Positions 1 to 7,180 are shown, counted from the stretch's first letter. The stretch: DNA of 15,529 nucleotides from Anaerolineae bacterium (GCA_020853075.1 JADYZS010000347.1:1-15529), one strand, 5' to 3'. Notes: generated from the sequence alone by a model not told the origin. Made by a program: numbers and translations.

Positions 1-225
1 GCGGCCGCGCCGAAACCGAATGAAAAGCGTGCACCCGCGCCGCGCCCTGAGCCGGAGCCTGAGACGCGAGAAGCCGCGCCGGCCGAGCCTCCGGCTGCCC
101 CTGCGCCGGAAGCCAAGCCCAAAGAAGAGCCACCTGCCCCGCCCGCCGCGCCGCCAGAGCCGGAGGCAAAGGAATCACCCGCGCGGCCCCGCTCGCGGCG
201 GAATTGGGCGCCGTGGTCGCGATAA
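1..225 (+). CDS. C-terminal end of a protein with a Pro/Ala/Glu-rich tail (5' partial)
   Basis: Frame 1 is open from the first base to TAA at 223-225 and encodes 74 residues. It is dominated by Pro, Ala, Glu and Lys, with a basic, Trp-containing end (SRRNWAPWSR). This is the look of a disordered linker or tail, and no domain can be recognised. The gene starts outside the window, so the family is unknown. It converges on nfeD with only four bases between the two stop codons, and no hairpin terminator is visible there. The alternative frames give Arg-rich or Gly/Ser-rich products that look less natural, but low-complexity GC-rich DNA makes frame choice uncertain. Confidence 0.55.
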   Translation, partial: AAAPKPNEKRAPAPRPEPEPETREAAPAEPPAAPAPEAKPKEEPPAPPAAPPEPEAKESPARPRSRRNWAPWSR

Positions 226-229
226 AGCC

Positions 230-1543
230 TTATTGCTCCGCCCGTTTCACCTTCAAGCGGAGTCCCTCCCTCCCCACTACTTGCACGCGCTCGCCCGCTT
301 TGATCGCCTCGCCTTGCGCATCCGCCGCCCACCGTTCGCCCTGCACCAGGACGTCGCCCGCGGGGCTGAGATCGGTGCGCGCCGTTCCCAGCGCGCCGAT
401 CAAGCCTTCGCTGCCAGTGGTGGCCGGTTGCCGCTGCGCCTGTAATGCCTTGGCGATGGCAAAGGCGAAGAAGCCCGCGGTCGCCAACGCCAGGCCGGTG
501 ATGGTCGGCCAGGGCACGTTGGTCGTCGGCGTGTTGAAAAGGATGGCAGCGCCGCCAACAAAGGAAATCAGGCCGAGCACCAGGAGCACGCCGTGGGTGG
601 GCGATTTGACGTCCAGGAAGAAGAGGACGAAGGCGAGGGCGATAAAGCCGAGGCCGATCCAGTTCGCCTCCAGCGCGCCCAGTGCATAAAAGGCGAGGAG
701 AAGGCAGGCGACGCCGATGATGCCCGCGATGTAACCTCCCGGCGACGACAACTCAATGAGGAGCGCCTGCGCGCCGATGGTCAGCAGGATGGCCGCGATG
801 GAGGGGTTGACCACCACGTTCAGCAGGCTCTCAATGGTGTTCAAGGGAAGGCGTGTCAGTGGCGCACCGGCCAGGCGTAAGGTGCGCATCTGGCCTGCGA
901 CCTCTACCTCCTTGCCGTCCAACTGGCGCAACAGGTCGTTCAGGCTGGGCGCGATGGCATCCACCACCCCCAAGGCCAACGCTTCGTCGGCGGTGGCTGC
1001 CGCCGCCTCGCTCACCGCCTTGCCCGCCCACTCCACCGCTTTTTCGCCCCGCCGTTGGGCCAGGTTCTGGGCATCCTTCACCAGTGTGTTGATCTCTTTC
1101 GCCTTCAGCGTCTCCGGCAGGTCCTCCCCGCCGCTTCCCACTGGCGAGGCCGCGCCGATGGTCGTGCCGGGAGCCATCCCCGCCAGGTGCCCCGCCAGGG
1201 TGATGAGGGTGCCGGCGGAACTGGCGTGCGCGCCGCGCGGCGCAACGTAGACGATGACCGGCACCGGCGAGGCGCTCATGCCCTGGACGATCTCCAACAT
1301 CGTGCTCACGTTGCCGCCGGGCGTATCCAGCTCCAGGACCACCGCCTCGGCCCCGCTGGCCGCGGCGCGCGCGATGCCCCGTTCAATGTAGTTCTGGAGG
1401 ACGGGCGTCACGACCCCTTTGAAGGTCAACACCACCACGCTCCCCGGCTCCTGGGCTCCGGCTCCCGTTGCCAGAGAGAGGAGCGAGAAGACGACCATCA
1501 GCAAATAAACCGTCAGACGAACCTTTCGCCAACTTCTCATCAT
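230..1543 (-). CDS. nfeD: NfeD-family membrane serine protease (ClpP/SppA-like domain plus NfeD C-terminus)
   Basis: Long-form NfeD, 437 aa. Seen: a basic start, a hydrophobic segment and an AGA-like signal-peptidase site (residues about 5-31). A ClpP-class protease fold covers about 35-210, with LDTPGGNV and the nucleophile Ser in ASSAGT (Ser109); Lys149 in KAKEINTL is the likely dyad partner by comparison with the archaeal NfeD protease. Four or five membrane segments span about 245-370, followed by a soluble OB-fold-like end (about 378-437) with GxxG and WxA patterns. Family knowledge: these proteases cleave hydrophobic stretches of membrane proteins and often pair with a stomatin/SPFH protein, which is not seen here. 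The start is the first of two ATGs, preceded by AGGAG five bases upstream. An upstream in-frame start at 1612 would add 23 residues ahead of the signal peptide and precede the likely transcription start, so I reject it. Confidence 0.93.
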   Translation of the reverse strand: MMRSWRKVRLTVYLLMVVFSLLSLATGAGAQEPGSVVVLTFKGVVTPVLQNYIERGIARAAASGAEAVVLELDTPGGNVSTMLEIVQGMSASPVPVIVYVAPRGAHASSAGTLITLAGHLAGMAPGTTIGAASPVGSGGEDLPETLKAKEINTLVKDAQNLAQRRGEKAVEWAGKAVSEAAAATADEALALGVVDAIAPSLNDLLRQLDGKEVEVAGQMRTLRLAGAPLTRLPLNTIESLLNVVVNPSIAAILLTIGAQALLIELSSPGGYIAGIIGVACLLLAFYALGALEANWIGLGFIALAFVLFFLDVKSPTHGVLLVLGLISFVGGAAILFNTPTTNVPWPTITGLALATAGFFAFAIAKALQAQRQPATTGSEGLIGALGTARTDLSPAGDVLVQGERWAADAQGEAIKAGERVQVVGREGLRLKVKRAEQ

Positions 1544-1573
1544 CACATCTCCTGCCCCGCGTGGGGCCATTTC

Positions 1574-1602
1574 ATTATAGACCAGAACGGGGGCGGCGAC
1601 AA
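1574..1602 (-). promoter_or_regulatory. Promoter of nfeD
   Basis: On the minus strand, TTGTCG (-35, 1597-1602) is followed after 17 bp by a perfect TATAAT (-10, 1574-1579). The expected start of transcription is near 1567, giving a leader of about 24 nt that carries the AGGAG of nfeD. The -10 match and the distance to the SD support it; the -35 matches at 4 of 6 positions. Confidence 0.6.
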
Positions 1603-1607
1603 GCCCC

Positions 1608-1696
1608 GCCATCGGATAAAATCCGACGGCTTCGGATACACGATAAGCCCGCTCTGCGGGCTTTCCAGGGGTAGCCGTCGGTTTCCAACCTATGGC
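1608..1696. repeat. Composite palindromic element, copy 1 (three hairpins)
   Basis: Two imperfectly inverted 23-bp arms (1608-1630 and 1674-1696, 18 of 23 positions matching) surround a perfect 8-bp hairpin with a 3-nt loop (AAGCCCGC at 1645-1652, GCGGGCTT at 1656-1663). The left arm is itself a small hairpin (TCGGAT, AAA, ATCCGA). The same plan recurs at 9659-9814, and the left arm recurs exactly at 8450-8470. It lies between the divergent nfeD and ruvB promoters. The centre could act as a bidirectional terminator or insulator; that role is inferred. Confidence 0.7.
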
Positions 1697-1704
1697 TGCA
1701 CTCC

Positions 1705-1733
1705 TTCCGCGTTCGGGCGGTTTCTGGTATAAT
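1705..1733 (+). promoter_or_regulatory. Promoter of ruvB (extended -10)
   Basis: A perfect TATAAT (1728-1733) is preceded by TGG, giving an extended -10 (TGnTATAAT). The hexamer 17 bp upstream (TTCCGC, 1705-1710) is a poor -35, which extended -10 promoters tolerate. Transcription should start near 1740, leaving only about 12 nt before the ruvB ATG and no clear Shine-Dalgarno sequence. Confidence 0.65.
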
Positions 1734-1751
1734 CAACGCCAGTGAAACCCT

Positions 1752-2801
1752 ATGGCACTACCACAGACATCTAAACCGGACCGGCCTATCTCATCCCGGC
1801 CACGCCCCGACGAAGGGCCCCAGGAAAACTCCCTGCGCCCCCGCGTCCTGGACGAACTGATCGGCCAGGACCTGGTCAAGGCCAACCTGCGCATCTTGAT
1901 TGAGGCGGCGCGCGGCCGCGGCGAAGCACTGGATCACATCCTCCTCTACGGGCCACCGGGCCTGGGCAAGACCACGCTGGCTTTCGTCATCGCCAACGAG
2001 ATGGGCGTGCAGGTGAAAGTCACGTCCGGCCCGGCCATTGAGCGGGCGGGCGATCTGGCTGCCATCCTCACCAACCTGCGCCAGGGCGACATCCTCTTTA
2101 TAGACGAAGTGCATCGCCTGAGCGCGGTGGTGGAAGAAGTCCTTTACCCGGCGATGGAGGATTACGCGCTGGATATCGTCATCGGCAAGGGGCCCAGCGC
2201 ACGCAGCATCCGTCTGAAGATGCCGCGCTTCACCGTCGTCGGCGCGACGACGCGGCTGGCGCTCCTGTCGGCTCCCCTGCGGGCCCGCTTCGGCGCGGTG
2301 CATCGCCTGGACTTCTACGACATGGCGGCGATGGTGGCTATCGTCCGGCGGTCGGCGGCGGTGCTGGGGGTGGAACTGGCTCCCGGCGGCGCAGAGGAGA
2401 TCGCGCAGCGCTCGCGCGGCACGCCGCGAGTGGCGAACCGCCTCCTGCGCCGCGTGCGCGACTATGCCCAGGTGCGGGGCGATGGCCGCATCACGCCGCA
2501 GTTGGCGCGCGAGGCTTTGGAATTGCTGGGGGTGGACGCGCTGGGCCTGGATGACCTGGATCGCCGCGTGCTCCACACCATCATCCAGAAGTTTGATGGC
2601 GGGCCGGTCGGCCTGGAAACCATCGCGGCCTCCCTCTCCGAAGAGTCGGATACAATCATGGACGTGGTGGAGCCATACCTGCTGCAACTGGGCTTCATTG
2701 ACCGCACGCTGCGGGGGCGCACCGCCAGCCGCCGCGCCTACGAGCATCTGAATCTCCCTTATCCCGCCCAGCCCGAACAGCCGGCGCTGTTCAACCCGTA
2801 A
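1752..2801 (+). CDS. ruvB: Holliday junction branch-migration ATPase RuvB
   Basis: 349 aa, normal full length. RuvB forms the hexameric AAA+ motor that works with RuvA to drive branch migration of Holliday junctions. Seen: an N-terminal SLRPRVLDELIGQ; Walker A GPPGLGKT (67-74); Walker B with IDEVHRL (117-123); sensor 1 GATTR (164-168); the arginine-finger region PLRARFG (175-181); sensor 2 GTPRVANRLLRR (223-234); and a winged-helix DNA-binding end with GGPVGLETIA and RGRTAS. The order and spacing are typical. A roughly 20-residue proline-rich N-terminal extension precedes the core. ruvA and ruvC are not in the window. The ATG follows a strong extended -10 promoter and has no obvious SD. A glutamine-amidotransferase-like gene follows after 19 bases, so the two are probably co-transcribed. 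Confidence 0.97.
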   Translation: MALPQTSKPDRPISSRPRPDEGPQENSLRPRVLDELIGQDLVKANLRILIEAARGRGEALDHILLYGPPGLGKTTLAFVIANEMGVQVKVTSGPAIERAGDLAAILTNLRQGDILFIDEVHRLSAVVEEVLYPAMEDYALDIVIGKGPSARSIRLKMPRFTVVGATTRLALLSAPLRARFGAVHRLDFYDMAAMVAIVRRSAAVLGVELAPGGAEEIAQRSRGTPRVANRLLRRVRDYAQVRGDGRITPQLAREALELLGVDALGLDDLDRRVLHTIIQKFDGGPVGLETIAASLSEESDTIMDVVEPYLLQLGFIDRTLRGRTASRRAYEHLNLPYPAQPEQPALFNP

Positions 2802-2820
2802 TGTTATTGGTGATGTGAAT

Positions 2821-3534
2821 ATGGGACCAAGAATCGGTATTACCTCGCGGCGCAGCAGCGATGAGTGGGTCGCGCGCCAGGTCGCGCGCTACATAGAGGC
2901 CATTAACGAGGCAGGCGGAGAGGCGGTCGTCCTGGCTGCCGACCAGGGTGGCGCGCCGCCGAGCCTGGAGGGGTTAGATGGGCTTCTCCTTTCCGGCGGC
3001 GGCGACGTGACCCCTTCTCTCTACGGCCAGGGCCTGGAAGGGGCCGAGATTGACGAGATGGACCGGGGGCGAGATGAGATGGAGCGGCGGCTCATCGGCG
3101 AAGCACTGGCGCGCGACGTGCCGGTGTTGGGCATCTGCCGCGGGATGCAGGTGCTCAACGTGATGATGGGCGGCGCGCTGGTGCAGGATATCCCCGGCCA
3201 CCGGGCCATCCGTGGTGTCTCGGCCCAGCACCCGGTCAGGGTAGAAACCGAGAGCAAACTGGGAGAAGCATTGGGCGCGGCGGACGAGATGGAGGTCAAC
3301 AGCCGCCACCATCAGGGCGTCACGCCGGAAAACCTCGCACCCGGTCTGGTTCCTGTGGCCTCTCACGAAGGGCTGATTGAAGCAGTGGAGAGCCGCGACC
3401 ATCGCTGGGTGGTGGCCGTGCAGTGGCATCCGGAGCGGTACGAGATAGACGCGGGCCACTTTTCCTCTACAGAAGCGCAGCGGCGGCTCTTCCGCGCCTT
3501 CGTGCGCGCGGCAGATGAACAGACAGAGGGTTAA
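2821..3534 (+). CDS. Gamma-glutamyl-GABA hydrolase-like class I glutamine amidotransferase (peptidase C26)
   Basis: About 237 aa from the ATG. Seen: N-terminal PRIGITSRR; the LLLSGGGDVTPSLYG segment typical of PuuD-like enzymes; nucleophile Cys106 in GICRGMQ; the HHQGV segment (about 163-167) characteristic of this subfamily; and His203/Glu205 in QWHPE completing the Cys-His-Glu triad. Family knowledge: these enzymes hydrolyse gamma-glutamyl bonds, for example gamma-glutamyl-GABA in putrescine breakdown, but substrates vary and no putrescine genes are nearby. The physiological substrate is therefore open. A GTG six bases earlier (2815) is also possible; I prefer ATG 2821, which has GGTGA (2809-2813) upstream at 7 nt. 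It is probably transcribed with ruvB. Confidence 0.9.
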   Translation: MGPRIGITSRRSSDEWVARQVARYIEAINEAGGEAVVLAADQGGAPPSLEGLDGLLLSGGGDVTPSLYGQGLEGAEIDEMDRGRDEMERRLIGEALARDVPVLGICRGMQVLNVMMGGALVQDIPGHRAIRGVSAQHPVRVETESKLGEALGAADEMEVNSRHHQGVTPENLAPGLVPVASHEGLIEAVESRDHRWVVAVQWHPERYEIDAGHFSSTEAQRRLFRAFVRAADEQTEG

Positions 3535-3579
3535 GCCCATTACTGTACTGTTCACATAAGTGCCCTGCCGACCGAAGGC

Positions 3580-3716
3580 TGTCATTCTGAGCGGGCAAAC
3601 GAACCGATTGCGCTACGATAAGCCACCAGCGAAGAATCTACCCCTGGCGCGATGAGATTCTTCGCTGGTTATGGTTCTGCGACGATGGTTTTCGGGCCAA
3701 CCCGCTCAGAATGACA
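3580..3716. repeat. MITE-like inverted repeat (CATTCTGAGCGGG ends)
   Basis: A perfect 16-bp terminal inverted repeat (TGTCATTCTGAGCGGG at 3580-3595, its complement at 3701-3716) encloses a perfect 15-bp inner inverted repeat (3625-3639 and 3655-3669) with a 15-nt loop. No transposase is encoded. Similar CATTCTGAGC...GAAGAATC repeats are familiar from environmental bacterial genomes (recollection, not a search). The right terminus contains the ATG of the next ORF. Bases 3535-3579 hold nothing recognisable. Confidence 0.8.
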
Positions 3717-4589
3717 CGCGGAAGGCAAAGTGATCATCACTTGACCATCATTGGGGTTACACGGACTAACTTTAGAACGTACGGAAAGGCGCCCTTCCCC
3801 GTCGCGGTCCTTCACGGCGGGCCGGGGGCCAGTGGCGAGATGGCCCCGGTTGCCCGTGCCCTTGCATCCAATTGCGGCGTCCTGGAACCGCTCCAGACGG
3901 CGACAACCCTCGCAGGACAGGTAGAAGAGTTAAGAACAGTCCTGCAGGAGAACACCGCCCTTCCCGTCACCTTGCTTGGCTATTCCTGGGGCGCGTGGCT
4001 CGGCTATCTCGTCGCCGCCCACTATCCGGCCCTGGTCAATAAACTCATCCTCGTTGGCAGCGGCCCCTACGAAGAGAAGTATGTGGCGGGATTAGAAGCA
4101 ACCAGGTTAAGCCGTCTCAGCATAGAAGAAAGAGCGGAGTTCCGATCTACCGTCCGGATGCTGGGGGAGCCAACGGCTGAAGGCAAAGACGGCCTCCTGG
4201 CGAGGCTCGGCGCGTTGGCTGCCAAGACCGACGCCTATGCCCCGGTCATAGACGAATCACCGGAACCTGATAAAATCGGCGTGCAGGGAGACCTATTCCA
4301 AAGCGTGTGGCAGGATGCCGCTGCCTTGAGAAAGAGCGGCGGGCTGTTGGCTTTGGGGAAACGCATCCGCTGTCCCGTGGTGGCGATTCACGGCGACTAT
4401 GACCCCCATCCAGCCGAGGGAGTCCGCATACCCCTATCTGCTACCCTGGCGGATTTTCGTTTTATCCTGCTCAAAGATTGCGGGCATACGCCCTGGCTGG
4501 AACGGCAGGCGCGGGATGAATTCTATAGAGTTCTCAAAGAAGAACTGCCCCTCACCGTCAGCGTTGACCGCACGCGCGGAGTGTGTTAG
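3711..4589 (+). CDS. Alpha/beta hydrolase, proline-iminopeptidase-like
   Basis: Up to 292 aa, one alpha/beta-hydrolase domain. Seen: HGGPGASGE (35-43), the oxyanion-hole loop typical of proline iminopeptidase and related hydrolases; nucleophile Ser92 in GYSWG; Asp231 in HGDYDPHP; catalytic His259 in DCGHTPW. Substrate is unknown; these enzymes cleave small esters, amides or N-terminal prolyl peptides. The start is doubtful: the ATG at 3711 lies inside the right inverted repeat of the upstream MITE-like element, and no SD sits at a normal distance. The in-frame TTG at 3741 would give a 282-aa protein beginning just before conserved sequence. The frame is open back to 3591 through the repeat, so the original 5' end may have been replaced by the insertion. 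Its wording is less strongly GC-rich than the neighbours, which may hint at transfer. Confidence 0.85.
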   Translation: MTRGRQSDHHLTIIGVTRTNFRTYGKAPFPVAVLHGGPGASGEMAPVARALASNCGVLEPLQTATTLAGQVEELRTVLQENTALPVTLLGYSWGAWLGYLVAAHYPALVNKLILVGSGPYEEKYVAGLEATRLSRLSIEERAEFRSTVRMLGEPTAEGKDGLLARLGALAAKTDAYAPVIDESPEPDKIGVQGDLFQSVWQDAAALRKSGGLLALGKRIRCPVVAIHGDYDPHPAEGVRIPLSATLADFRFILLKDCGHTPWLERQARDEFYRVLKEELPLTVSVDRTRGVC

Positions 4590-4592
4590 AAT
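4563..4592 (+). promoter_or_regulatory. Promoter of the pfkB-parA-parB operon
   Basis: TTGACC (4563-4568), an 18-bp spacer and TAGAAT (4587-4592) preceded by TGT (extended -10) each match the consensus at 5 of 6 positions. It lies inside the last codons and stop of the upstream hydrolase gene. The predicted transcription start (about 4599) falls one or two bases from ATG 4601, so the mRNA would be leaderless or nearly so. Confidence 0.6.
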
Positions 4593-4600
4593 TTGGGCTG

Positions 4601-5434
4601 ATGAGGGAATTGCAATCCCCCGATTTTCTGGTCATCGGCCACATCACCAAGGACATCGTCCCCGGCGGCTATCGCGTGGGCGGCACGGCTACCTATGCAG
4701 CCTGTACTGCGCAACGCCTCGGCTGGCACGCCGGCATCCTGACCCGTGCCGAGGCGACGCTGTCTCTGCCGGAGGCCCTGGTCGGTGTTGCCATCCACCG
4801 CCTTCCTTCTGACCGCACCACGACTTATGAGAATCTCTATCGGAACGACGTACGCCAGCAGTTTGTGCGAGCCATTGCACCACCAATTACGCCAGCCGAC
4901 GTGCCACCGACCTGGCAAGAGCCTGTTATCGTCCTGTTGGGGCCTGTCGCGGGCGAGGTAGCCCCTGAACTTGCCCAAGCCTTCCCGCAGGCGCGCCTTG
5001 CCGTCACGCCGCAAGGCTGGATGCGTCAATGGAATGGGGAAGGTCGTGTGCAGCCCCAACGGTGGGCCTCGGCAGAGAGGATCCTGCCGTGGGCCGATGC
5101 ACTGATATTGAGCGAGGATGACATCGGCGGCGACCATGACGTTCTGGTAGAATACGTGGCACGCGTGCCTGTCGTCGTGCTCACGGCGGGCTGGCGCGGA
5201 GCGACGCTTTATTGGGATGGCAGGATATTAGACGTCGCGCCGCGCCCCGCGCGCGAGGTGGACCCTACCGGCGCGGGTGACGTCTTCGCGGCTGCCTTCC
5301 TGGTGCGCTGGCACGAGACAGGCGACCCTGTGGCCGCCGCGCGCTTCGCCAACGTTGTCGCTTCCTTCTCGGTGGAAAGCCCCGGTCTCTCGGCCATTCC
5401 CACGCGGGCGCAGGTGGAGGATTATCTCCCATGA
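4601..5434 (+). CDS. PfkB-family carbohydrate/nucleoside kinase
   Basis: 277 aa, a ribokinase-fold protein slightly shorter than typical ribokinases (about 300 aa). Seen: an N-terminal GHITKD and a GG-containing sugar-binding segment (GGTATYAA, about 27-34); the C-terminal PfkB signature DPTGAGD (221-227) with the catalytic Asp227 and the anion hole; and VLTAGWRGATLY, the ATP-site strand of the fold. It would transfer the gamma-phosphate of ATP to a sugar, nucleoside or similar alcohol; the substrate cannot be read from the sequence. I chose ATG 4601, which sits next to a good promoter; a GTG at 4583 would add six residues and overlap the hydrolase stop. The stop overlaps the parA start as ATGA, indicating translational coupling with the segregation genes. 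Confidence 0.88.
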   Translation: MRELQSPDFLVIGHITKDIVPGGYRVGGTATYAACTAQRLGWHAGILTRAEATLSLPEALVGVAIHRLPSDRTTTYENLYRNDVRQQFVRAIAPPITPADVPPTWQEPVIVLLGPVAGEVAPELAQAFPQARLAVTPQGWMRQWNGEGRVQPQRWASAERILPWADALILSEDDIGGDHDVLVEYVARVPVVVLTAGWRGATLYWDGRILDVAPRPAREVDPTGAGDVFAAAFLVRWHETGDPVAAARFANVVASFSVESPGLSAIPTRAQVEDYLP

Positions 5435-6195
5435 CCCGGGTGTATGCCCTCGCCAATCAAAAAGGGGGCGTGGGCAAGACGACCACCGCCGTCAACGTCG
5501 CAGCCTATCTCGCGGCGGCAGGACGGCGCGTATTGGTGGTGGACAGCGATCCTCAAGCTAACGCCACCACGAGCATGGGGGTGACCGTCAACAGCGGCGC
5601 GCCCAGTTTGTACGACGTCCTCATCGGCGGCGCACCGTTGGAGAGCATTATAGTCGCCAGCAAACGACCCCGTCTGGACCTCGCGCCGTCGGCCCCGGCC
5701 CTGGCAGGCGCAGAGGTAGAGATGGTGGGGTTGCGCGGGCGAGAGCACCTGTTGCAGCGGGCGTTGGGGCCCGTCTTGCCGCGCTACGACTTCGTCCTGT
5801 TGGATTGTCCTCCCAGCCTGAACCTCCTGACGGTCAACGCGCTGACCGCGGCGCGCGATGGCGTCATCATCCCCGTGCAATGCGAGTATCTCGCGTTGGA
5901 GGGCCTGAGCCGCCTGCTGGAAACGATACGCCTGGTGCAGGCACGGCTGAACCCATCGTTGCGTATCGCCGGGCTGGTGATGACGATGTACGACGCGCGC
6001 ACGAACCTGTCGCAGCAGGTGGTGGACGAGGTGCGGCGCCATTTCCCTGGCGAGGTGTTCAACACGATCATCCCGCGCAGCGTGCGGTTGAGCGAGGCTC
6101 CCAGTTACGGTGAGTGCATCCTGAATTATGCCCCGTATTCATCTGGAGCCACGGCGTATCAGGCATTGGCGGAAGAAATATTGAAGAAGAATTGA
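5431..6195 (+). CDS. parA: Chromosome-partitioning ATPase ParA (Soj type)
   Basis: 254 aa, the compact chromosomal ParA/Soj type without the N-terminal HTH of plasmid ParAs. Seen: deviant Walker A KGGVGKTT (11-18) with signature Lys11; A' motif DSDPQAN (38-44); Walker B VLLDCPP (122-128); and the conserved RSVRLSEAPSYG (216-227). It dimerises on ATP, binds DNA non-specifically and positions ParB-parS complexes, helping origin segregation and, in some species, replication control. The start overlaps the upstream kinase stop (ATGA), with GGAGG ten bases before it inside the kinase gene. parB follows 18 bases downstream, the usual parAB order. All motifs are intact. Confidence 0.96.
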   Translation: MTRVYALANQKGGVGKTTTAVNVAAYLAAAGRRVLVVDSDPQANATTSMGVTVNSGAPSLYDVLIGGAPLESIIVASKRPRLDLAPSAPALAGAEVEMVGLRGREHLLQRALGPVLPRYDFVLLDCPPSLNLLTVNALTAARDGVIIPVQCEYLALEGLSRLLETIRLVQARLNPSLRIAGLVMTMYDARTNLSQQVVDEVRRHFPGEVFNTIIPRSVRLSEAPSYGECILNYAPYSSGATAYQALAEEILKKN

Positions 6196-6201
6196 CGTGT
6201 C

Positions 6202-6208
6202 GGAGGTG
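6202..6208 (+). promoter_or_regulatory. Strong ribosome-binding site of parB
   Basis: GGAGGTG lies five bases before ATG 6214 and fixes the parB start. It is one of the strongest SD sequences in the window, which may help raise ParB over ParA. Confidence 0.75.
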
Positions 6209-6213
6209 CGACG

Positions 6214-7095
6214 ATGACTGAACCCAAACGCGGCCTCGGTCGGGGCCTCAGCGCGCTGATCCCATCTGGTGGGCCTGCCGCCGATGAGACAACAGGGGGA
6301 ATGACGCAACTACCCATAGACGACATCGCGCCCAACCCGCGCCAGCCGCGCCAGGCGATGGATTCCCACGCCCTGGAAGAACTGGCCGCGTCCATCCAGG
6401 AGCACGGCATCATCCAACCCCTCATCGTCACCCGCTCCAACCCGGCAGACGGCGGTCCCCCTTTCCGCATCGTCGCCGGAGAGCGGCGCTGGCGGGCGGC
6501 GCGCCTGGCCGGGCTCCCCACCGTCCCCGTCGTCGTCAAGGATGCCACACCCCAGGCGATGCTGGAATGGGCGCTGGTGGAGAACTTGCAGCGGGCCGAC
6601 CTCAGCCCGCTGGAAATGGCGACGGCCTTTCGCTCCTTGATGGACGAATTCGGTCTGACGCAAGAGGACATCGCCGCCCGCGTCGGCAAGAGCCGCGTCG
6701 CTGTGGCGAACACCGTGCGCCTGTTGCGTCTCCCCGATGAAATCAAGGACGCGCTGGCTGCCGGGCAAATCACCGAGGGCCACGCGCGCGCGCTGTTGGG
6801 CATAGAGGAAGAAGATGGGCAGGTGCGCGCGTTAGAACTGGTGACCCGCCGCAACCTCAGCGTCCGCCAGACGGAAGAACTGGTGCGACGCATCAACACC
6901 GCGGAGCAGGTGGCGCGCAAGGCCGCGGCCATGCGCTCGCCGGAGACCCGCGCCCTGGAAGACCGTTTCCGCGGCACCCTGGGGACGAAGGTGGACTTGC
7001 TTCGCTCGCGGCGCGGCGGGAGGCTCGTCATCCATTTCTATTCCGAAGAAGAATTGCAAAACATCTACGACCTCATCGTGGGCCGCGAGGGATAG
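6214..7095 (+). CDS. parB: Chromosome-partitioning protein ParB (Spo0J type)
   Basis: 293 aa, normal length. Seen: N-terminal RGLGRGLSALIP (6-17), the basic segment by which ParB contacts ParA; NPRQPR and LAASIQEHGIIQPLIV of the ParB/sulfiredoxin-like domain; GERRWRA (89-95), the CTP-binding motif shared by ParB CTPase clamps; ENLQRADLSPLE (123-134); a helix-turn-helix around 148-170 (TQEDIAARVGKSRVAVANTVRLL) that reads parS; and a C-terminal dimerisation domain (about 245-291). Family knowledge: ParB loads at parS, slides as a CTP-bound clamp and recruits ParA and SMC. No 16-bp parS palindrome is visible in the window. Probably the last gene of pfkB-parA-parB, ending at the hairpin repeat downstream. 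Confidence 0.96.
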   Translation: MTEPKRGLGRGLSALIPSGGPAADETTGGMTQLPIDDIAPNPRQPRQAMDSHALEELAASIQEHGIIQPLIVTRSNPADGGPPFRIVAGERRWRAARLAGLPTVPVVVKDATPQAMLEWALVENLQRADLSPLEMATAFRSLMDEFGLTQEDIAARVGKSRVAVANTVRLLRLPDEIKDALAAGQITEGHARALLGIEEEDGQVRALELVTRRNLSVRQTEELVRRINTAEQVARKAAAMRSPETRALEDRFRGTLGTKVDLLRSRRGGRLVIHFYSEEELQNIYDLIVGREG

Positions 7096-7106
7096 ACATG
7101 GCCCCT

Positions 7107-7167
7107 ACCTCACCCCCCTTCCCCCTCTCCGCTTGCGGAGAGGGGGAGTAGAGGGGGTGAGGTTTTT
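7107..7167 (+). terminator. C/G-rich hairpin repeat followed by T5, terminator-like
   Basis: A long imperfect hairpin: CCTCACCCCC and CCCCCTCTCCGC on the left (7107-7132) pair with GCGGAGAGGGGG and GGGGGTGAGGT on the right (7135-7163), with a 2-nt TT loop and a small internal mismatch. Five T residues follow at 7163-7167. Placed 11 bases after parB, it has the form of an intrinsic terminator for the par operon. The same CCTCACCCCC...GGGGGTGAGG type of sequence is a common interspersed repeat in environmental genomes, so it may be a repeat used as a terminator. The T-run directly precedes the SD of the next gene. Confidence 0.6.
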
Positions 7168-7180
7168 AAGGAGAAACCCC

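Noticed and set aside
243..258. Sequence with a GTTTCAC half like one arm of parS
   Set aside because: Only about 10 of 16 positions match the parS palindrome, the second half is wrong, and it lies inside the nfeD coding region.
1055..1732. 225-codon plus-strand open frame overlapping nfeD and the intergenic repeat
   Set aside because: The minus-strand nfeD has clear motifs, SD and promoter; the plus-strand frame crosses the palindromic element and has no motif.
1791..2747. 318-codon open frame antisense to ruvB
   Set aside because: ruvB is unmistakable on the plus strand; the antisense product is His/Gln/Arg-rich with no domain.
7133..7180. Earlier in-frame start for the M24 peptidase
   Set aside because: It lies within the hairpin repeat; ATG 7181 has AAGGAG at the right distance and begins the conserved domain.
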